DNA of 64,000 bases from Gymnopilus junonius (taxonomy: Eukaryota; Basidiomycota; Agaricomycetes; Agaricales; Galerinaceae), in the NCBI GenBank assembly GCA_015501075.1, contig JADNYJ010000108.1:62001-126000 (forward strand), written 5' to 3'. Positions 25,586 through 37,824 of the stretch are shown here, in pieces; the stretch's first letter is position 1; each line of letters starts with the position of its first letter. The translations under genes and the position numbers were made by a program. The notes beneath the pieces are model-generated. The model ran no database searches and was not told where the DNA came from. It saw only the letters and a program-made list of their open reading frames with translations.

Positions 25586-26480
25586 ATGGCTTCAAAGCTC
25601 CACTTCGAAACTCTTGATGTCTTCACCTCCGAGCCCCTACCTAGGGAACCCACTAGCGATCGTACACGTACCGAAGGAACTTCAGGAATCTCTGTCCCAA
25701 TCACAAAAACTAAAGATCGCCAACGAGTTCAACTTGTCAGAGACCGTCTTTCTCCACGAGGGTGATCCGGATGGGCCGATCAAGATCGACATATTTATGG
25801 TAGGCCAGGAGCTACCTTTTGCTGGACACCCAACCGTAGGCAGCGGCTGGTACCTCCTCTCCACACATCCTTCCAAGGAGACTATTATACTGCGCACAAA
25901 GGCTGGGGATATCCCAGTCATACGAGGGGACACAGGGAAAGTCCAGTTGCAAGTTCCAACCAACTTCAAAATCCACGCACCTATCGCCCATCCGCGTGTC
26001 AAGATTTTCCAACCTCGTCTGGTAGCTAAGGATTATACCAATGGACTAGAGGGACCTGAGCCTTTGGCATCGATCGTCAAGGGCATGACTTTCCTTCTCG
26101 TTGAGCTCACATCGGAGGATGCTCTTGCCCGTCTTCAAGCTTCTCCTGAACGCATCTCTGTCACAGAAATCGGAGATTGGGGTAGTTTCGTGAGCGTGTA
26201 CGCTTATTATCAGCGTGCAGATGGAATTATTCGAACTAGGATGTTTGACGGAACACTCGAAGACCCAGCGACTGGTTCCGCAGCTTCCACCCTTGCTGGT
26301 TTCTTAGCCAAGAAGAAGGGAGAAGGGCGACATGAGATCAACATCCTGCAAGGCGTTGAGATGGGAAGGAGGAGCGAAATTCGAGTGGTGGTCGATATCG
26401 GAGGTGATGGTGAGATTTTGAAGATACAGCTTGGAGGAGCCGCGGTTCAGATATTGGAAGGAAGTCTCATAATACCTTGA
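25586..26480 (+). CDS. PhzF-family isomerase/epimerase-like protein, one apparent frameshift
   Basis: PhzF-fold protein (phenazine biosynthesis-like; relatives isomerise or epimerise small acids). The start gives MASKLHFETLDVFTSEP, and the second frame resumes with YLGNPLAIVHVP. The junction near 25637 has one extra C (or two bases missing) in GAGCCCCTACC. Downstream, FNLSETVFL carries the conserved Glu of the PhzF active site, followed by ELPFAGHPTVGSGWYL and the second-half signature DGTLEDPATGSAASTLAGFL. It ends at the stop 26478-26480 as a single intronless exon of about 297 codons, the normal family length. An upstream in-frame ATG at 25568 is possible. The substrate is unknown. Confidence 0.85.
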
Positions 26481-26949
26481 TTTGATTTTTATACACACTG
26501 GAAAATCAACGATGGCCAATGTTTCTGTATAACAAAAAAGTTGCTCTGCTTTTAGCCTCACATCTGTGTAAGGGTTTCCATCCTGAGAAATACGAAAACA
26601 GTGGCCAAAAGGATATTGAAATCTCTAGTTAGTGATTTGATTAAATCGACCTTCTGAACTGAATACTGTCTTCCCAAATTCCAGTAGCGCTGAAATTCTT
26701 ACCAATAAGGAAACTAATTTACCGATCTCGGCCACTGACACGGGCAGCCCCAGATATTGGGTGCTGTATAGAAGGGAGAAATGCTGTGAGTCGGAAGTAG
26801 TCGATGGTGATATTAGTCTACTCGATCCAGGCATATTTTCAGCAAATGTTAAGATGTGATTTGATTTATGGGAACTTGAACAAGCCGACTTACAAACGTA
26901 CACTAGACACGGCATAGCAGGGGATTTTTTACAATCGAGGCGCATGAAA
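26481..26949. other. Convergent intergenic region
   Basis: About 470 bp between two convergent genes. A 106-codon minus-strand frame at 26625-26945 has no ATG-supported exon structure or known motif, so it is not called. Confidence 0.5.
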
Positions 26950-28479
26950 CTAGGACCTGGTAATAGAGCAGATAGCGTAATTTTCAGCGCCCCAGTTACT
27001 CGCCTTGTTAATTACGCATCTGGTCTGAGGAAGATTGAGCGTCAAGGACGAGTTAATCCCAGATGCTGCCCAGGAGGCTGCTGACTGAGCCGAATTATCC
27101 GCTTGAGCGTCGTTGAGTATGTGCATGCCATTCCTGGCCAGAATTGGAGCAGACATCCCGACTGCGAAAGAGGCTCGAGCGACATTCCCGGATTGGAACG
27201 TTAATCCCATACGCGACCCATCAAAACCCCAACCCAGAGGCTGAAAAAACAAAACGCAAAAAAGTGAATTTTAATCTGTGGACGTAATGTGAAGGCATAT
27301 TATATTCTAACCTTGTAGTAAACATATATCGCACAAGGGATACCCGCGTTCGCTATATTACCGCCCGTCCGAGGATTAGGCAAGTCTACGACCACCACCC
27401 CACGTTGTCCCGCTTGAATCACATCCCGAGAGAGGGTGTAGGGGGAAGGTGAATCGTTCATAACCAACAATATGTTCCTTTCTCTGTGAACGTCAATGAA
27501 TGAGATATCGAATGTCGAAGAGGGCTGACTCACTCTTGGAAAATAAGAAAAAAAATACCATAGGCTGTAGCCACGGTCAAGATCGCTGCAGCGACGACAC
27601 CGGGGGATAAAGTAGTGACTATGGAGCTTACAATGCTGGCTATACTTGCCCCAGTCTGCTGCAGTTGATACAACCTCCACATCTGCGTCCCAACTGTTAC
27701 AAATCCACTAGCTATGATCCACGCAGTCAAGGCGGGTCCTTGAGTTTCGTTCTGAATCGCGGCAAATAAGTTATTGAGATTTTTTATTACTGTTTCGATA
27801 GCATCGCCTCTGGCATTCCCCAAACGCACATGCTGCGAAACATTGACACTGAAATGCTCGCTCTGATCCTGGGCAGGAAAGTTACGAGGGGAATGGGTGG
27901 AGGATTTGTCAAGTCGTTCTTCCTGATCGGGGTATTGAAAGGCAGCCAGGTCTTCGATACCCTTGTATGCTTGTTCGCGACTCTCCACCTTCAGAGCCTC
28001 TGCGATGTTGTCCAATTCGAACTGGCCAAAGTCATAGTACTTGAAGCGGTCTGCAAGATGGACGGTGACAGATAGACCATGATGAGCCAAGGATTGGACA
28101 ATAAGGGGGTGAAAGGTCGAAGGATCGAGAGAGGTAAGGGTAATAATTGCAATTTCGGCCAGGGACCCGTCCGTGCGACCGCCGCACGACATGCTAAGGA
28201 GAATATCGGCGTGCTCGTTGATCATGAAAGCAGCCTTGCCGATTTGAGCACACTTGGTGACACCAACGTCCCCCGTTCCACAGTCGATGATCCACGAAGA
28301 TTGCTTGTATTGAACCATCGTCAAGGGCGTTCTGCATAAGAAAAATGGATGGATGATCAGTCGGAAGATGCGGTTATCGAAATCCGAGGGCAGAGCATAC
28401 CTTAGAGCTTTGCAGAGGATAGCACTGAAATGTCGGTAAGAGCGCTCAAAATGGTATAAGTAGCGAGAATTATCTTCAT
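26950..28479 (-). CDS. Unrecognised protein with N-terminal signal-like and internal membrane segments
   Basis: I do not recognise this family. The long exon starts MVQYKQSSWIIDCGTGDVGV at 28318. An upstream exon from an ATG at 28479 encodes a signal-peptide-like stretch (MKIILATYTILSALTDISVL) before a good donor, but the frame joins only if one base is missing near 28405. The middle is acidic and soluble. Near 27560-27640 a strongly hydrophobic helix (SPGVVAAAILTVATAYGIFF) is probably transmembrane. Two more exons follow, joined cleanly. They contain DVIQAGQRGVVVVDLPNPRT, GIPCAIYVYYKPLGWGFDGS and VARASFAVGMSAPILARNGM, and end AENYAICSITRS at 26950. The last 150 residues look beta-rich. A surface or secreted role is a guess based only on the hydrophobic segments. 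Confidence 0.6.
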
Positions 28480-29000
28480 CCTGCCTTCTGACATCGGCGC
28501 ATCGATCTTATTCCCGTACCGTACCAAGTTCACCCTTCGAAAATCCAGGATCCGGAAGCTTCTTAACTCTGAATACGCCCTGATTGGCCTCGTTCAGTGT
28601 AACTCCGAAGAAAAAGAAGTCCAAAGGACACATAACCCCATTACCCCATGATTCCTGGATTCGCTACCCCCATCTAAATTTATCTTGGAAGGCAACGCTT
28701 ATCCCCGGACCCCGTCAAAACAGCGTGCCAAAAAGAAGGTTGCCACCACTGCTGAGGCGAGCTGCTTAAAGTTAGCATTCACAGACAGTAGTTTGATCTG
28801 ATTGAAAGGATTTAAAACGAAAGGCGAAAGGCGAACGGCATTATTAGCGCGCCAATACTTCGATTGGGAAAATAGGAGAGTTGCTTCGGCGGATCGCTCG
28901 GAAATAGGGGACTTTGCCTAACTTTTATAGACATGGATTAAATATATTGAAGGCATAAGAGACTTACACTCCTCCCAAACGCCAGCTAACGCACACCAAA
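28480..29000. other. Intergenic region upstream of a decayed tandem pair
   Basis: About 520 bp with no supported gene. It ends in a leader-like stretch before the ATG near 29001. Confidence 0.4.
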
Positions 29001-29270
29001 ATGTCCGGCACCCCTCTGGAAATGCCTTCCACGAGTCCGTGCAAGCCTTTGTCTTGACCGTCTACGGTACCAATCAAGCGTTCACTCTCACATATGGAGG
29101 TGATTGGGCCTCATATTGCCTCGGAGATATGAGACGCAGATTAAACTAGAAGTCGGGGGGCCGATCTTTGGGTACGAACACAGCTGTGAGAGTGCCTATA
29201 TCGGAATCCAGTTGACAAGCGTCCGAAGAGAAGCATAACGAACACCGTGCATCGTCATCTTCAGCCATTC
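29001..29270 (+). pseudogene. Truncated tandem copy, unknown family
   Basis: Reading across frames gives SGNAFHESVQAFVLTVYGTN then QAFTLTYGG. This lines up with GNHYPSASGIYVFTVYGTNN and AFTMG of the next gene. After about 45 residues the frame is interrupted (near 29115-29150), although the ETQIKLEVGGPIFGYEH-like segment still matches the family layout (ETYTQTTQI in the second copy). No continuation of the C-terminal half is seen. It looks like the 5' half of a tandem duplicate that has decayed. The function of the family is unknown to me. Confidence 0.45.
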
Positions 29271-29336
29271 AGAGCCTGATCGTATTAAAAGCACAGCAAT
29301 CCAGAGTCGGACGCACCAGTACAATTTTCCAACGCC

Positions 29337-29838
29337 ATGACAGAGACAGCACCCAGCGTCCCTTCCGGAAACCACTACCCCTCCGCTTCAGGAATATACG
29401 TCTTCACCGTATACGGAACCAATAACGCATTCACCATGGGAGCCAACGACCGCCTTTCCTTGGAAACATACACGCAAACAACGCAAATCAGAGGTTCACC
29501 TGGGAGCGCGTGTCCAGCACCAACCAGTACTCGTTCATCAGTCAGAATCGCAGGATCTTGCGGGACAACAGATTGAATGTTTTTGCGAGCGGCAGGACAA
29601 CCCGAGTGTTTGGGAGAGCTGGTGGTTTGAGCCTTTTAGCAGCGGGGGCTTTACCATGTTTAACAGAGATTGGGATTTACAGAGGCCGTTGAGGAGGGTC
29701 GATGAAAACGGTGAGTTCCCGCTTTCCTACGGAATTTCTGAGTCGCGTGGTAATTTGGATCAAGGCATAGTGACCTTTTCTCTCGATCCTGATCGGAGAA
29801 ATTCTAGCGCAGTGGTCGTTGGTGTGACCCGCGTCTAG
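29337..29838 (+). pseudogene. Second tandem copy, frame broken twice, unknown family
   Basis: The ATG at 29337 gives MTETAPSVPSGNHYPSASGI and then VFTVYGTNNAFTMGANDRLS. Three reading frames must be stitched together. Frame 1 runs to about 29490. A second frame carries FTWERVSSTNQYSFISQNR to about 29552. A third carries QDLAGQQIECFCERQDN, VWESWWFEPFSSGGFTMFNR and DWDLQRPLRRVDENGEFPLS to the stop at 29836-29838. The Trp-rich stretch and the clear continuity argue that this was one protein of about 165 residues. The breaks may be sequence errors, as elsewhere in this window, or decay. No domain is recognised. Confidence 0.5.
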
Positions 29839-30283
29839 GTTTAGCTGTGAGCATTCTTTTCATGTCGAAAGAGAGGGCGTTAATCCACTTCTGTCGCAAA
29901 GTCAAATACTTAACGCTACACGAGTTATCTCTGGTTCTGGAATATTCCCGCAGATTGAATGACCGAATTGTACCTTTCGAATGATAAAGCAGTGTTTTCA
30001 GTTTGTCAGTATAGCTAAATTCGATGGATGAATTGCAGGTAATCACCAGCGCTCAATCCCTTGGGGTTAAACGCCAATGAATAGTCGAGGATCCTTGAGC
30101 TACAGTGCACTTTTTCAGCGTCATGTAATACTTACAGATGAAATCAAAGGTGGATGCAGCATGGTCGATAATGATGAGCCTGCGGACGGCGCGTTGATCC
30201 GGTGCCGACATGTCATATTTGGTTGTATTTGCCACATTCCGAAAAAAGTCTTGCCGTTGGACCAGAACGAGCTCAAGGAATCC
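29839..30283. other. Intergenic region before NOP4
   Basis: About 445 bp with no gene I can support. It contains the NOP4 promoter. No TATA box or RNA gene stands out. Confidence 0.4.
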
Positions 30284-33200
30284 ATGTCGTCAAACTTAGG
30301 AAAACGGAAAGAAAGAGAAGAAGAAAATGCAGACACTACTCAGTTGACACACGGGTATCGTTAAAATTTGACATTGGAATCTCTTTTTTCGCTAATCAAT
30401 TCGACTATATCCAGCTCGACGTTATTCGTGTCGAATCTGCCGTACACAGCGACCTCTGTCGACCTGCAAACATTATTCTCAGATATTGCGCCCGTGAGAT
30501 CAGCCTTTGTGGTCACTGAGCAAGGAACAGGTGTATCAAAGGGTGTTGGATATGTTTCTTTCGCGTTGAAGGAAGACGCAGAAGCTGCCTATGAAGCTAT
30601 ATCCAAGGACGGAATCAGCCTTGTTGGAAGGAAGCTGAGAGTTCAATGGGCGGATAAGAAGGTGACTATTGTCTCTTCTGATATTGAATCTTGCTGAAAG
30701 AGTTGAATAGCTCATCAAAGAAAAGGGAGAAAAGAAAGAATTAGTGAAGAAGGAACCCAAACCCAGGCTTGCTCACCAACAACCCCGACTTCCTCAGGAT
30801 CCTCTTGCAATTCGAACTATTATCGTCTCTGGATTGCCTCCTTCAATAAACTCAAAATTACTATGGAAAAAAATCCGCAAGTACGAAGGTGCTGAAAATG
30901 TCGATTGGCCAATTAAAAATGAAGACGGAGATGAGGATCCTACCACTGGTCAGTGAATCAACATTTTTTTTAGCAAATAATTGGCACAATGGCTCATAAA
31001 CCTATCTAGCCCATGTTCTGTTCAATACACCTGGTGCAGCGTCCGATGCAGTCAGCAAACTTCATGCACATGTCTACAAAGGCTCACTACTTTCTGTGAC
31101 CCTTAAAAAACGCCTTGATACCCTGGCCAAACCCGTGGCCGTCTCAAAAGCCTCTAGTAACGACACCAAAGGCAAAGCCGCAGCATCAGCTGCCCCAAGC
31201 CACGCTAGCCGTCTAATCGTGCGCAACATCCCATTTAACGCGACCGAACAAGATCTGCGTGCCATCTTCTTACCCTATGGCCCAATATACTCTATCCATA
31301 TACCCACGGAGGAACCCAAGCTGCCTGAAACGAATAAGGAAGATGAAGCAGAGAGCAGTGCGACGGCTGCTGCCTATGCAAAACGACAGACACGGACGAA
31401 AGGATTTGCATTTGTGTGGATGCTGAGCAAAAAGGATGCGGAGAGGGCCATTGAGGGCTGTAATGGCATGGTCGTACGTGCTGGAACGGCACAGGAGCTG
31501 ATTTCGGATAAGCAGAAGAGGAAGAAGCAAAAGAGGTTAGAGAAGAAGGCGGCAGCAGCCGCTGCTGCTGGAAGGAAGAAGGAAGATGCGGGAGAGGATG
31601 AAGAAGAAGAGCAGAGTGACGAGGAAGAGGATGAAGATATAGAAAAGGAAGAGAACAATGAGGCGGATGATAAAAGAGCATGGAGCGGGTGATCGCTGTT
31701 GATTGGGCGTTGAGCAAGAATAAGTGGGAAGAGGAAAAAGCAAAAATTCAAGAAGACGATGTCGAGATGGGTGATGCATCTGGCTCTTCCGACAGCGACA
31801 GTGAGGAGGAAGATAGGGAGGAAAAGTTTGGTGTGCACAGTGGAAGTGATGAGGATGACAGTGATGACAGTGATTCACAACCTGGATCTTCAGAAGATGA
31901 AGATGACAATGGACATGCGAGGAGCCTGTAAAGCCGCAGCTGCCACCCCCAGAAGCTGGTACGACTCTCTTCGTTCGCAATATCCCTTTCAATGCTACCG
32001 AAGACGAACTAAGAACACTGCAAGTCTAGTTTATATTTTTCTGCCTGAACATGTGCTAATAATTTCATTGCAATATAGCTTCCGTGCCTTTGGTCCCCTT
32101 CGTTATGCTCGTATCACTCTAGACCCAGCAACTGGTCGCTCACGGGGTACTGGATTCGCTTGTTTCTGGAACTTGGAAGATGCAAATCGAGTGGTGCAGC
32201 AAAGTGACTTGTTGCGCATCGAGACCACTGGTGGGCAGCCCAGTGCTGCAGTAAGTTCAGTTTCTTTTTTTTCTTTCCGAGATCCTCATTACTTGTTGTT
32301 AGCCCAAGAAGAACCCCTTCTCGTTGCCATCAATTCTTACCCCAGATCCATCTTCAAGCCTGGCGCAGAGTTTGGTATTACATGGGAGAACATTGGACGT
32401 CGTCCGAGCTGTGACCAGGGATGTTGCAGGGAAATTGAAGGAGGACGGCGAGAGGGCAAGAGAGAAGGCTGATAAGCGTAATATGTATCTTCTCCGCGAA
32501 GGAGGTAAGTTCTTTCTGTTCATTGCATCTATACACTGAACACTGTGTTACAGTGATCCTACCCAATGCGCCAGCAGCGGAAAATCTATCGCCAGCCGAG
32601 ATTGAGCGGCGTACGAGCTCCTTCAATGCCCGTCGAGCCTTGCTCAAATCTAACCCTTCTCTATACATCTCCAAAACGCGTCTTAGCGTCCGTCAAATCC
32701 CCATTTTCGTCACGGAACGCATGCTCAAACGATTAGTGACACATGCCTGAAAGCATTCAATGCCGAGGTGAAGCAAGGCTCTAGGACACCTTTAACCGCA
32801 GACGAAATCGCTTCTGACAAGGCAGAGGCCAAGCCTGACGATGTTGCGGTTGCTGCCAAAATCGACGAGGATAAGAAAAAGAAGGGCAAGAAATTCATGG
32901 GTCGCGATACTGGAGTCAAGCAGACCAAGATCGTCCGCCAAGCAGAGCGTGTGGATCCTATCACAGGTAAAGGACGAAGCAAAGGATACGGTTTCATCGA
33001 GATGCACAGACACACTGACGCTCTCCGTTTCTGAGATGGGCCAACAACAATGTGGCCGTGGGACCGCTCTTCGAGGGATGGTGGAAGGACGAGCTGGAGA
33101 ACATCTTGAAAGCTGAACGAGCCAAAGAGGAGAGCGAACGGGACGATGCGCGGATCAAGAGATTGAAGGAAGAGATTGCAAGGGAGGAAAACAAGGAAGA

Positions 33201-33612
33201 GACTGGTCAAGGAGGAAAGAAGAGTAAAGGCTCGCTTATTGTCGAGTTTTCAATCGAGAACGTGCAGGTCGTCCAGCGAAGGACTGCTATTCAAAAGGAA
33301 CAACATAACAAAGCAGCGGCAGTATGTTTTTTTTTCTACTATATCATTAACGTCTTTCTCATCGTTTCTTCAGTCCTCCTCTACCGAATCACCACTGAAG
33401 AGATCGAGAAAAGCTTCAAAAGACGATCAATCCAAGTCAGAGGAACCCTCGTCCAAAAAGCGTCGCGTCTCTTCAGAAGACAAGTCAAAAACGAAAGCCA
33501 AGTCAGAGCCTGTAGAGGACGCGCAGGCGAAGTCAAAATTTCCAACTCTCTGGGTTCCATTATCGGAAGGAAACGCAAGGAGCGCAAGACAGGGAAGAAG
33601 GGCGGCAAGTGA
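30284..33612 (+). CDS. NOP4: NOP4/RBM28-like nucleolar RNA-binding protein, several apparent frameshifts
   Basis: A multi-RRM factor for 60S ribosome assembly. The ATG at 30284 gives MSSNLGKRKEREEENADTTQ. A short intron (about 30360-30411) joins to STLFVSNLPYTATS (RRM1 RNP2), with GVGYVSF as RNP1. RRM2 starts RTIIVSGLPPSIN. RRM3 starts SRLIVRNIPFNATEQDL and has KGFAFVWM. A long acidic Glu/Asp/Ser region (about 31590-31920) is followed by RRM4, TTLFVRNIPFNATEDELRTL and RGTGFACFW. A fifth region carries LSVRQIPIFVTERMLKRL and KGYGFIEMHRH. The tail is Lys/Arg-rich, ending SIIGRKRKERKTGKKGGK, as in Nop4. Frames slip by one base near 31677, 32750, 33034 and 33539, each consistent with a lost base, two beside short homopolymers. 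The family is essential in yeast, so errors are likelier than decay. Confidence 0.88.
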
Positions 33613-33944
33613 TGGGTGTATCGTGCTGGGTTAGATTCCTACTATTGGATCATATGAAATTGTTGTGCAATACTGTTCAGTTTCTCTGTTAGCCCATTCG
33701 CTGCGGCACCCTTATCCAACGCATCTTAGGCTTCCCAAGGTCAGAAAAGCGACAGCGAATGGTAAGGATAAGATTGCATTATGATGTTCATATACAGTGG
33801 ATAAAACGAAGAGTGATACATAACTGCATGGCGGTGTAGATGGTACAACTGTATAGAAGATGAGCTGAGTATAAAAGGTAACATCTATCATATCGTAAGA
33901 GAAGTGGGTGCATTTTGCATTTATTGCACGATCGACTTGCAGCT

Positions 33945-36900
33945 TCACCCCCTGTGTCTGACTCCATCCATATCCATTGAACCCCACGACGACGCTCTGG
34001 TTTCTCTCCTAACCTCTTTGCCCTTCGATGAAATTGCAGTCGCTCGTGGACCGCTGGGCAAATTATTCGCCCAGGCGCCATTTGGATTATCATTATGGTT
34101 TAAATTATTAGAATTTGAGGGAGGCGGTTCTCGAGTTTGCGGAGCTTCAGGGATTGACGAAGTCGGATGAACAGTTGAAGCAGGTTTTGATTCCAATTTT
34201 GAAATAACGGGATAAGAGCCAGGACCAGCAGGAGGGCGCAACGCCTTCGTCGTCAACTTTGATAGGTCCACCAACGCATCGAGCAAGCTCGGAACGACAA
34301 AAGGATTTTTGCACTCCCTCCTTACATCTGCAATCGCATTCTCCGCCTCTTCACGGAGCATACGCTCTTCTTCGAGTTGCTTTTCTAGTTTTTCTATACG
34401 TTGCTTCATTTCCTTTTCTATATGAAAGAAACAGAATATAATCAGTTTCAGGACACAGAGAGGGAGAACCAGCAAAGAAAACAAACCTCGCGAACCGCCA
34501 TCGCCCTCAGCCTCGTTATTATCAATCCCAATCTTGATCCTCACAGCGTCCGGAATCCACCTTGCGTCCAACTTTCTCAGCTCCTCAATGACCACCGCCT
34601 CTCTCGCCACCAGCGCCGTCATCTGCCTCTTAATATCCCACGCCTCTCTTGTTAGAGTATCTATCGTGCTATTTCGCGTTACATTGCTCAAGTGCGCGCG
34701 CGAGCCCACTCCGGCTGCGTGGCGTTGGGCTCGTAGCGCGGCTGTTCGGGCTTTGGCCATTATATCTTCTAGGGAGCGGTTGAGTTGGTCTAGCTCTGCG
34801 TGGTCGTGGTCGTGGTCTTGATCGTCGTCCTTGACGTAGTCGGGATAGAGAGCTTCTTCCTCTTCCTTTTTTCCTTCTTCTCTTTCTTGGGGTCGTATTT
34901 CAGCAGAGTGAGCAGTAAGTTGAAGTTGAGAATGAGAATGAGCTTGAGCTGGAACTTTCGGTGTCGATACGACAGAGGTCCCAACAGCAGGTGAAACAGA
35001 TGAAGTCGTACGGGGCGTCAAAGGCACACCCACAACAGAACGCTGCTGACTTTGAATTATTGTTGTTGTTGTTGTGTCCCTCCGAATCCGATCGTGGGCC
35101 TGTGTGGGCGGTAACTCCGATCCTAAAGAAGCAGAAGCAGAATCAGAATCAGGCAGGGTCAACGGGGATCTAGCGGGAGAAGGTCCGGAAGCTAAAATCG
35201 GACCTGGATTTGAATTCGAATGCGGTGGATGAGTCAAGTTGACGTTAGCGTTGAGGCTGAGGTTGCTAGGTGCAGATGGTGGAGGTGTAGGGAGGACAGA
35301 ACCCTCATTCCGAGACTGAACAAAAGAATAAAGTGAGAAAAGGGGGTCAAGTTAATGACAATTGCCAAACAATAAAATAAATAGATAAAAATGATGTTAA
35401 TGGGCCACTAACCTTTGCTTGCAATTGTCCACTTGGCCCGTGAGTGGTAGAAGTTCCGACAGATGAAGACAACGGTGAAGAGTGCTGCACCGCACCCAAT
35501 TCGCTATCGCTAATGCTACTCGGTTTCACTGGAGCAGTTCTTGCAGTGGAAGGCTTTGAAGACGAAGCACCTGCGCTGGGAAGTTCATCCTATCACGTGA
35601 CAAAAAGTCAAAACAAGTACTCTACAACCCGTAACAAAATGAACACATACATCCGGATTATGGGCAGCAGAAGAGGACAGAGCGATAGAGATCAAATCCC
35701 AAGGTATCGATGGCGAATTTGTGATCCTTCGACTCTTCATCAGGTCGACTTGAGGCTGTAAATTGGAAAAGAGAAGATGAGCTAGAAGAACAACACAAGG
35801 AATAAAAGAAATACGTACAAGATCTTTTGAAGTTGATACTGACGAAGCTGGCGCTGGAGATGGAGGAGAGGGTGGTGGGGTGTAAAGATTGTCGTGGAGG
35901 AGTGGACGAAGGAGGTGCCGGTAGAGGAGGGATGGTGACGTTCTTCGTTTCCATCTTGACATGCTACAAGGGAAAATAAAAAGAAAGGAAAAATTAATGC
36001 ATTGAATAAGTAATCCTATAACAGGAAAAGGAAGGAAGAAGACGGACAAGCGTTTTCAAAAAATCTTTAACGACCCTATCCGCTTTCGAGAATCAGTTTC
36101 GCCGTGCTCCTTGGCAACGGAGAGCGCAGAGGGTCCTGGCTCTGGAGGTGCAAGAGGAATCTCGATGTCCATCGGTTCCTCTTTCTAAAACATCATCATC
36201 GTTAATTAGATGCCATGCCGACAGAAACATGAAAAGAGACGGACCACGATATGAATGTGATTAGGGATATGCCCATTCGCATTCGTATTAGATGCCGTAC
36301 CGCCCTATATTTCAGAATTGAGATCAGAAACAAATGTTGTATCTCCAATCTCCATTGGACAAAGACTTACCACAGTACGCGCAATGCTCAAGCCCGAATT
36401 CGAACCCGACCCGGAGATCGAGCTCGAAACAGAAATCGGCAACGGAATGGTACCCACAGAAGGGGCGTCCCTCGCTCGACGAGGAGGTAAATTTGAATTT
36501 GGATCAACGCGCTGCTGTCGTTCCTGGGGCTTAGTTGATACCGATACAGGTACACGTGAGTCGTAGGTGGGCGATGGCACAGAAACACTGGGTTTGGGTG
36601 GCAATAGTTTGGGGTGCAATGTGGGTGTGGCTGCTGCTGTTGCTGTTGCTGCAAATGCTGAGAATGATGATGGTAATGAAGTTGAGTTATTCGAGTTGGA
36701 AAATTTCTTATGGGAAGGATGAGAAGGCCGGATAGATATTGTCGTTGACGTCATTGATGACTTTGATGCATTTAAATTCATATTTGGGTTTGGATTTGAA
36801 ATATACGTGGCAGAGGGAAGAGGTCTAGGCTTTCTTGACGAGGACGTGATCGAGATTGGAGCTGAAGTTGAAGTTGCAGGCTGATTATCATAAAAAGGAG

Positions 36901-37707
36901 GCATGGATGCAGATGATGTGGGAGGTAACTTTGACTTTGAAGCTTTAGACTTAGAACGTGTAGGAACCGAGGCTGAAGCCGAGGAAGGTGGAAAAGGAAG
37001 AGGAGGCGAGGGTGGACGTGTCGGTGAAGTCTTCCCAGCATTGTTGAACTCGAAACAGAAGGCCGAGAAGAGGATGCCGACGGCAATGATACCCTGCGCG
37101 CTGCATAAGCTGCAGCCGCATTTGTAGCAGGATCTTTTAAATTTGATCTTGAACTTGAAGTCGGAGGAAGTGGACGGGGAGGGAGGTGCATAGTTTTCTC
37201 AACGTCTTCCCGCTTTATGCTTGAGGACCGAGCATTGTTGCCTTGATGGTGCTCTTTACCTTTTGACGAAAGTGAGATCATAGCCATTCTGCCGTCCATT
37301 CTTACTTGCCCATCGGCAGGTGGAGGAGGTTTGGGTGGAAGTAAAGCCGATGGTGGTAACGAAGTAGAGGAAACTGAGGGAGAGGAGACCTTTTACAAAG
37401 ATACTCGTCAGCATTCGCACCAAAAGAAGAATAGAAGGTGAAAGCGTACATCACTACGGTCAACCCTTGCATATTTATTCGGTCGCTCGTAGGGATCTTG
37501 CACAGTAGGTAATGCTGGAGCCACCCAGCGAGGAGCAGTACGCGATGGTTCAGGATCATATGCAAGTGAGGACTGTGGATGGGGACGTTTAAGTCCGCGA
37601 TTCCTAGCAATGGGAGGAAGTGGAGGCCATCTAAAAATTAAATAAGAACGAAAAGAAATATTTAAGACAGAGGGAAAACGTACATTTCCTTGCAGACGAC
37701 GCTCGTG
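33945..37707 (-). CDS. Long Ser/Pro-rich protein with central coiled coil
   Basis: Several exons share one strand and style. The 5' part, about 37440-37707, reads TSVVCKEIWPPLPPIARNRG, then KRPHPQSSLAYDPEPSRTAP. The next exons are Ser/Pro/Thr/Asn-rich and low in complexity, for example near 36310-36900. The last large exons contain LDQLNRSLEDIMAKARTAAL and EAWDIKRQMTALVAREAVV. After an intron (about 34425-34490) comes a clear heptad stretch, EMKQRIEKLEKQLEEERMLR, then ALVDLSKLTTKALRPPAGPG. The stop is at 33945-33947. The 5' end is uncertain; exons upstream of 37707 may exist. There is no catalytic domain. It is probably a disordered scaffold or nuclear protein. Exon borders between 35240 and 37300 are approximate. 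Confidence 0.55.
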
Positions 37708-37824
37708 CTATATTCAAATCAGCAGAGTTGGGGGTGCACGAGGAAAAACAATGTACATTGAGAGTTTATCCAATACCTTCCTGTCCAGGTTGTCACACTT
37801 ATCTACAAGGTTCCTGTACAGGAC

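Noticed and set aside
31270..31992. Long antisense frames across the NOP4 acidic region
   Set aside because: They are the mirror of a GAA/GAT-rich coding stretch (giving Ser/Phe/Leu runs). NOP4 on the plus strand explains them.
36300..37300. Plus-strand frames across the Ser/Pro-rich gene
   Set aside because: Low-complexity coding on the minus strand leaves stop-poor antisense; no domain or splice evidence supports the plus strand.
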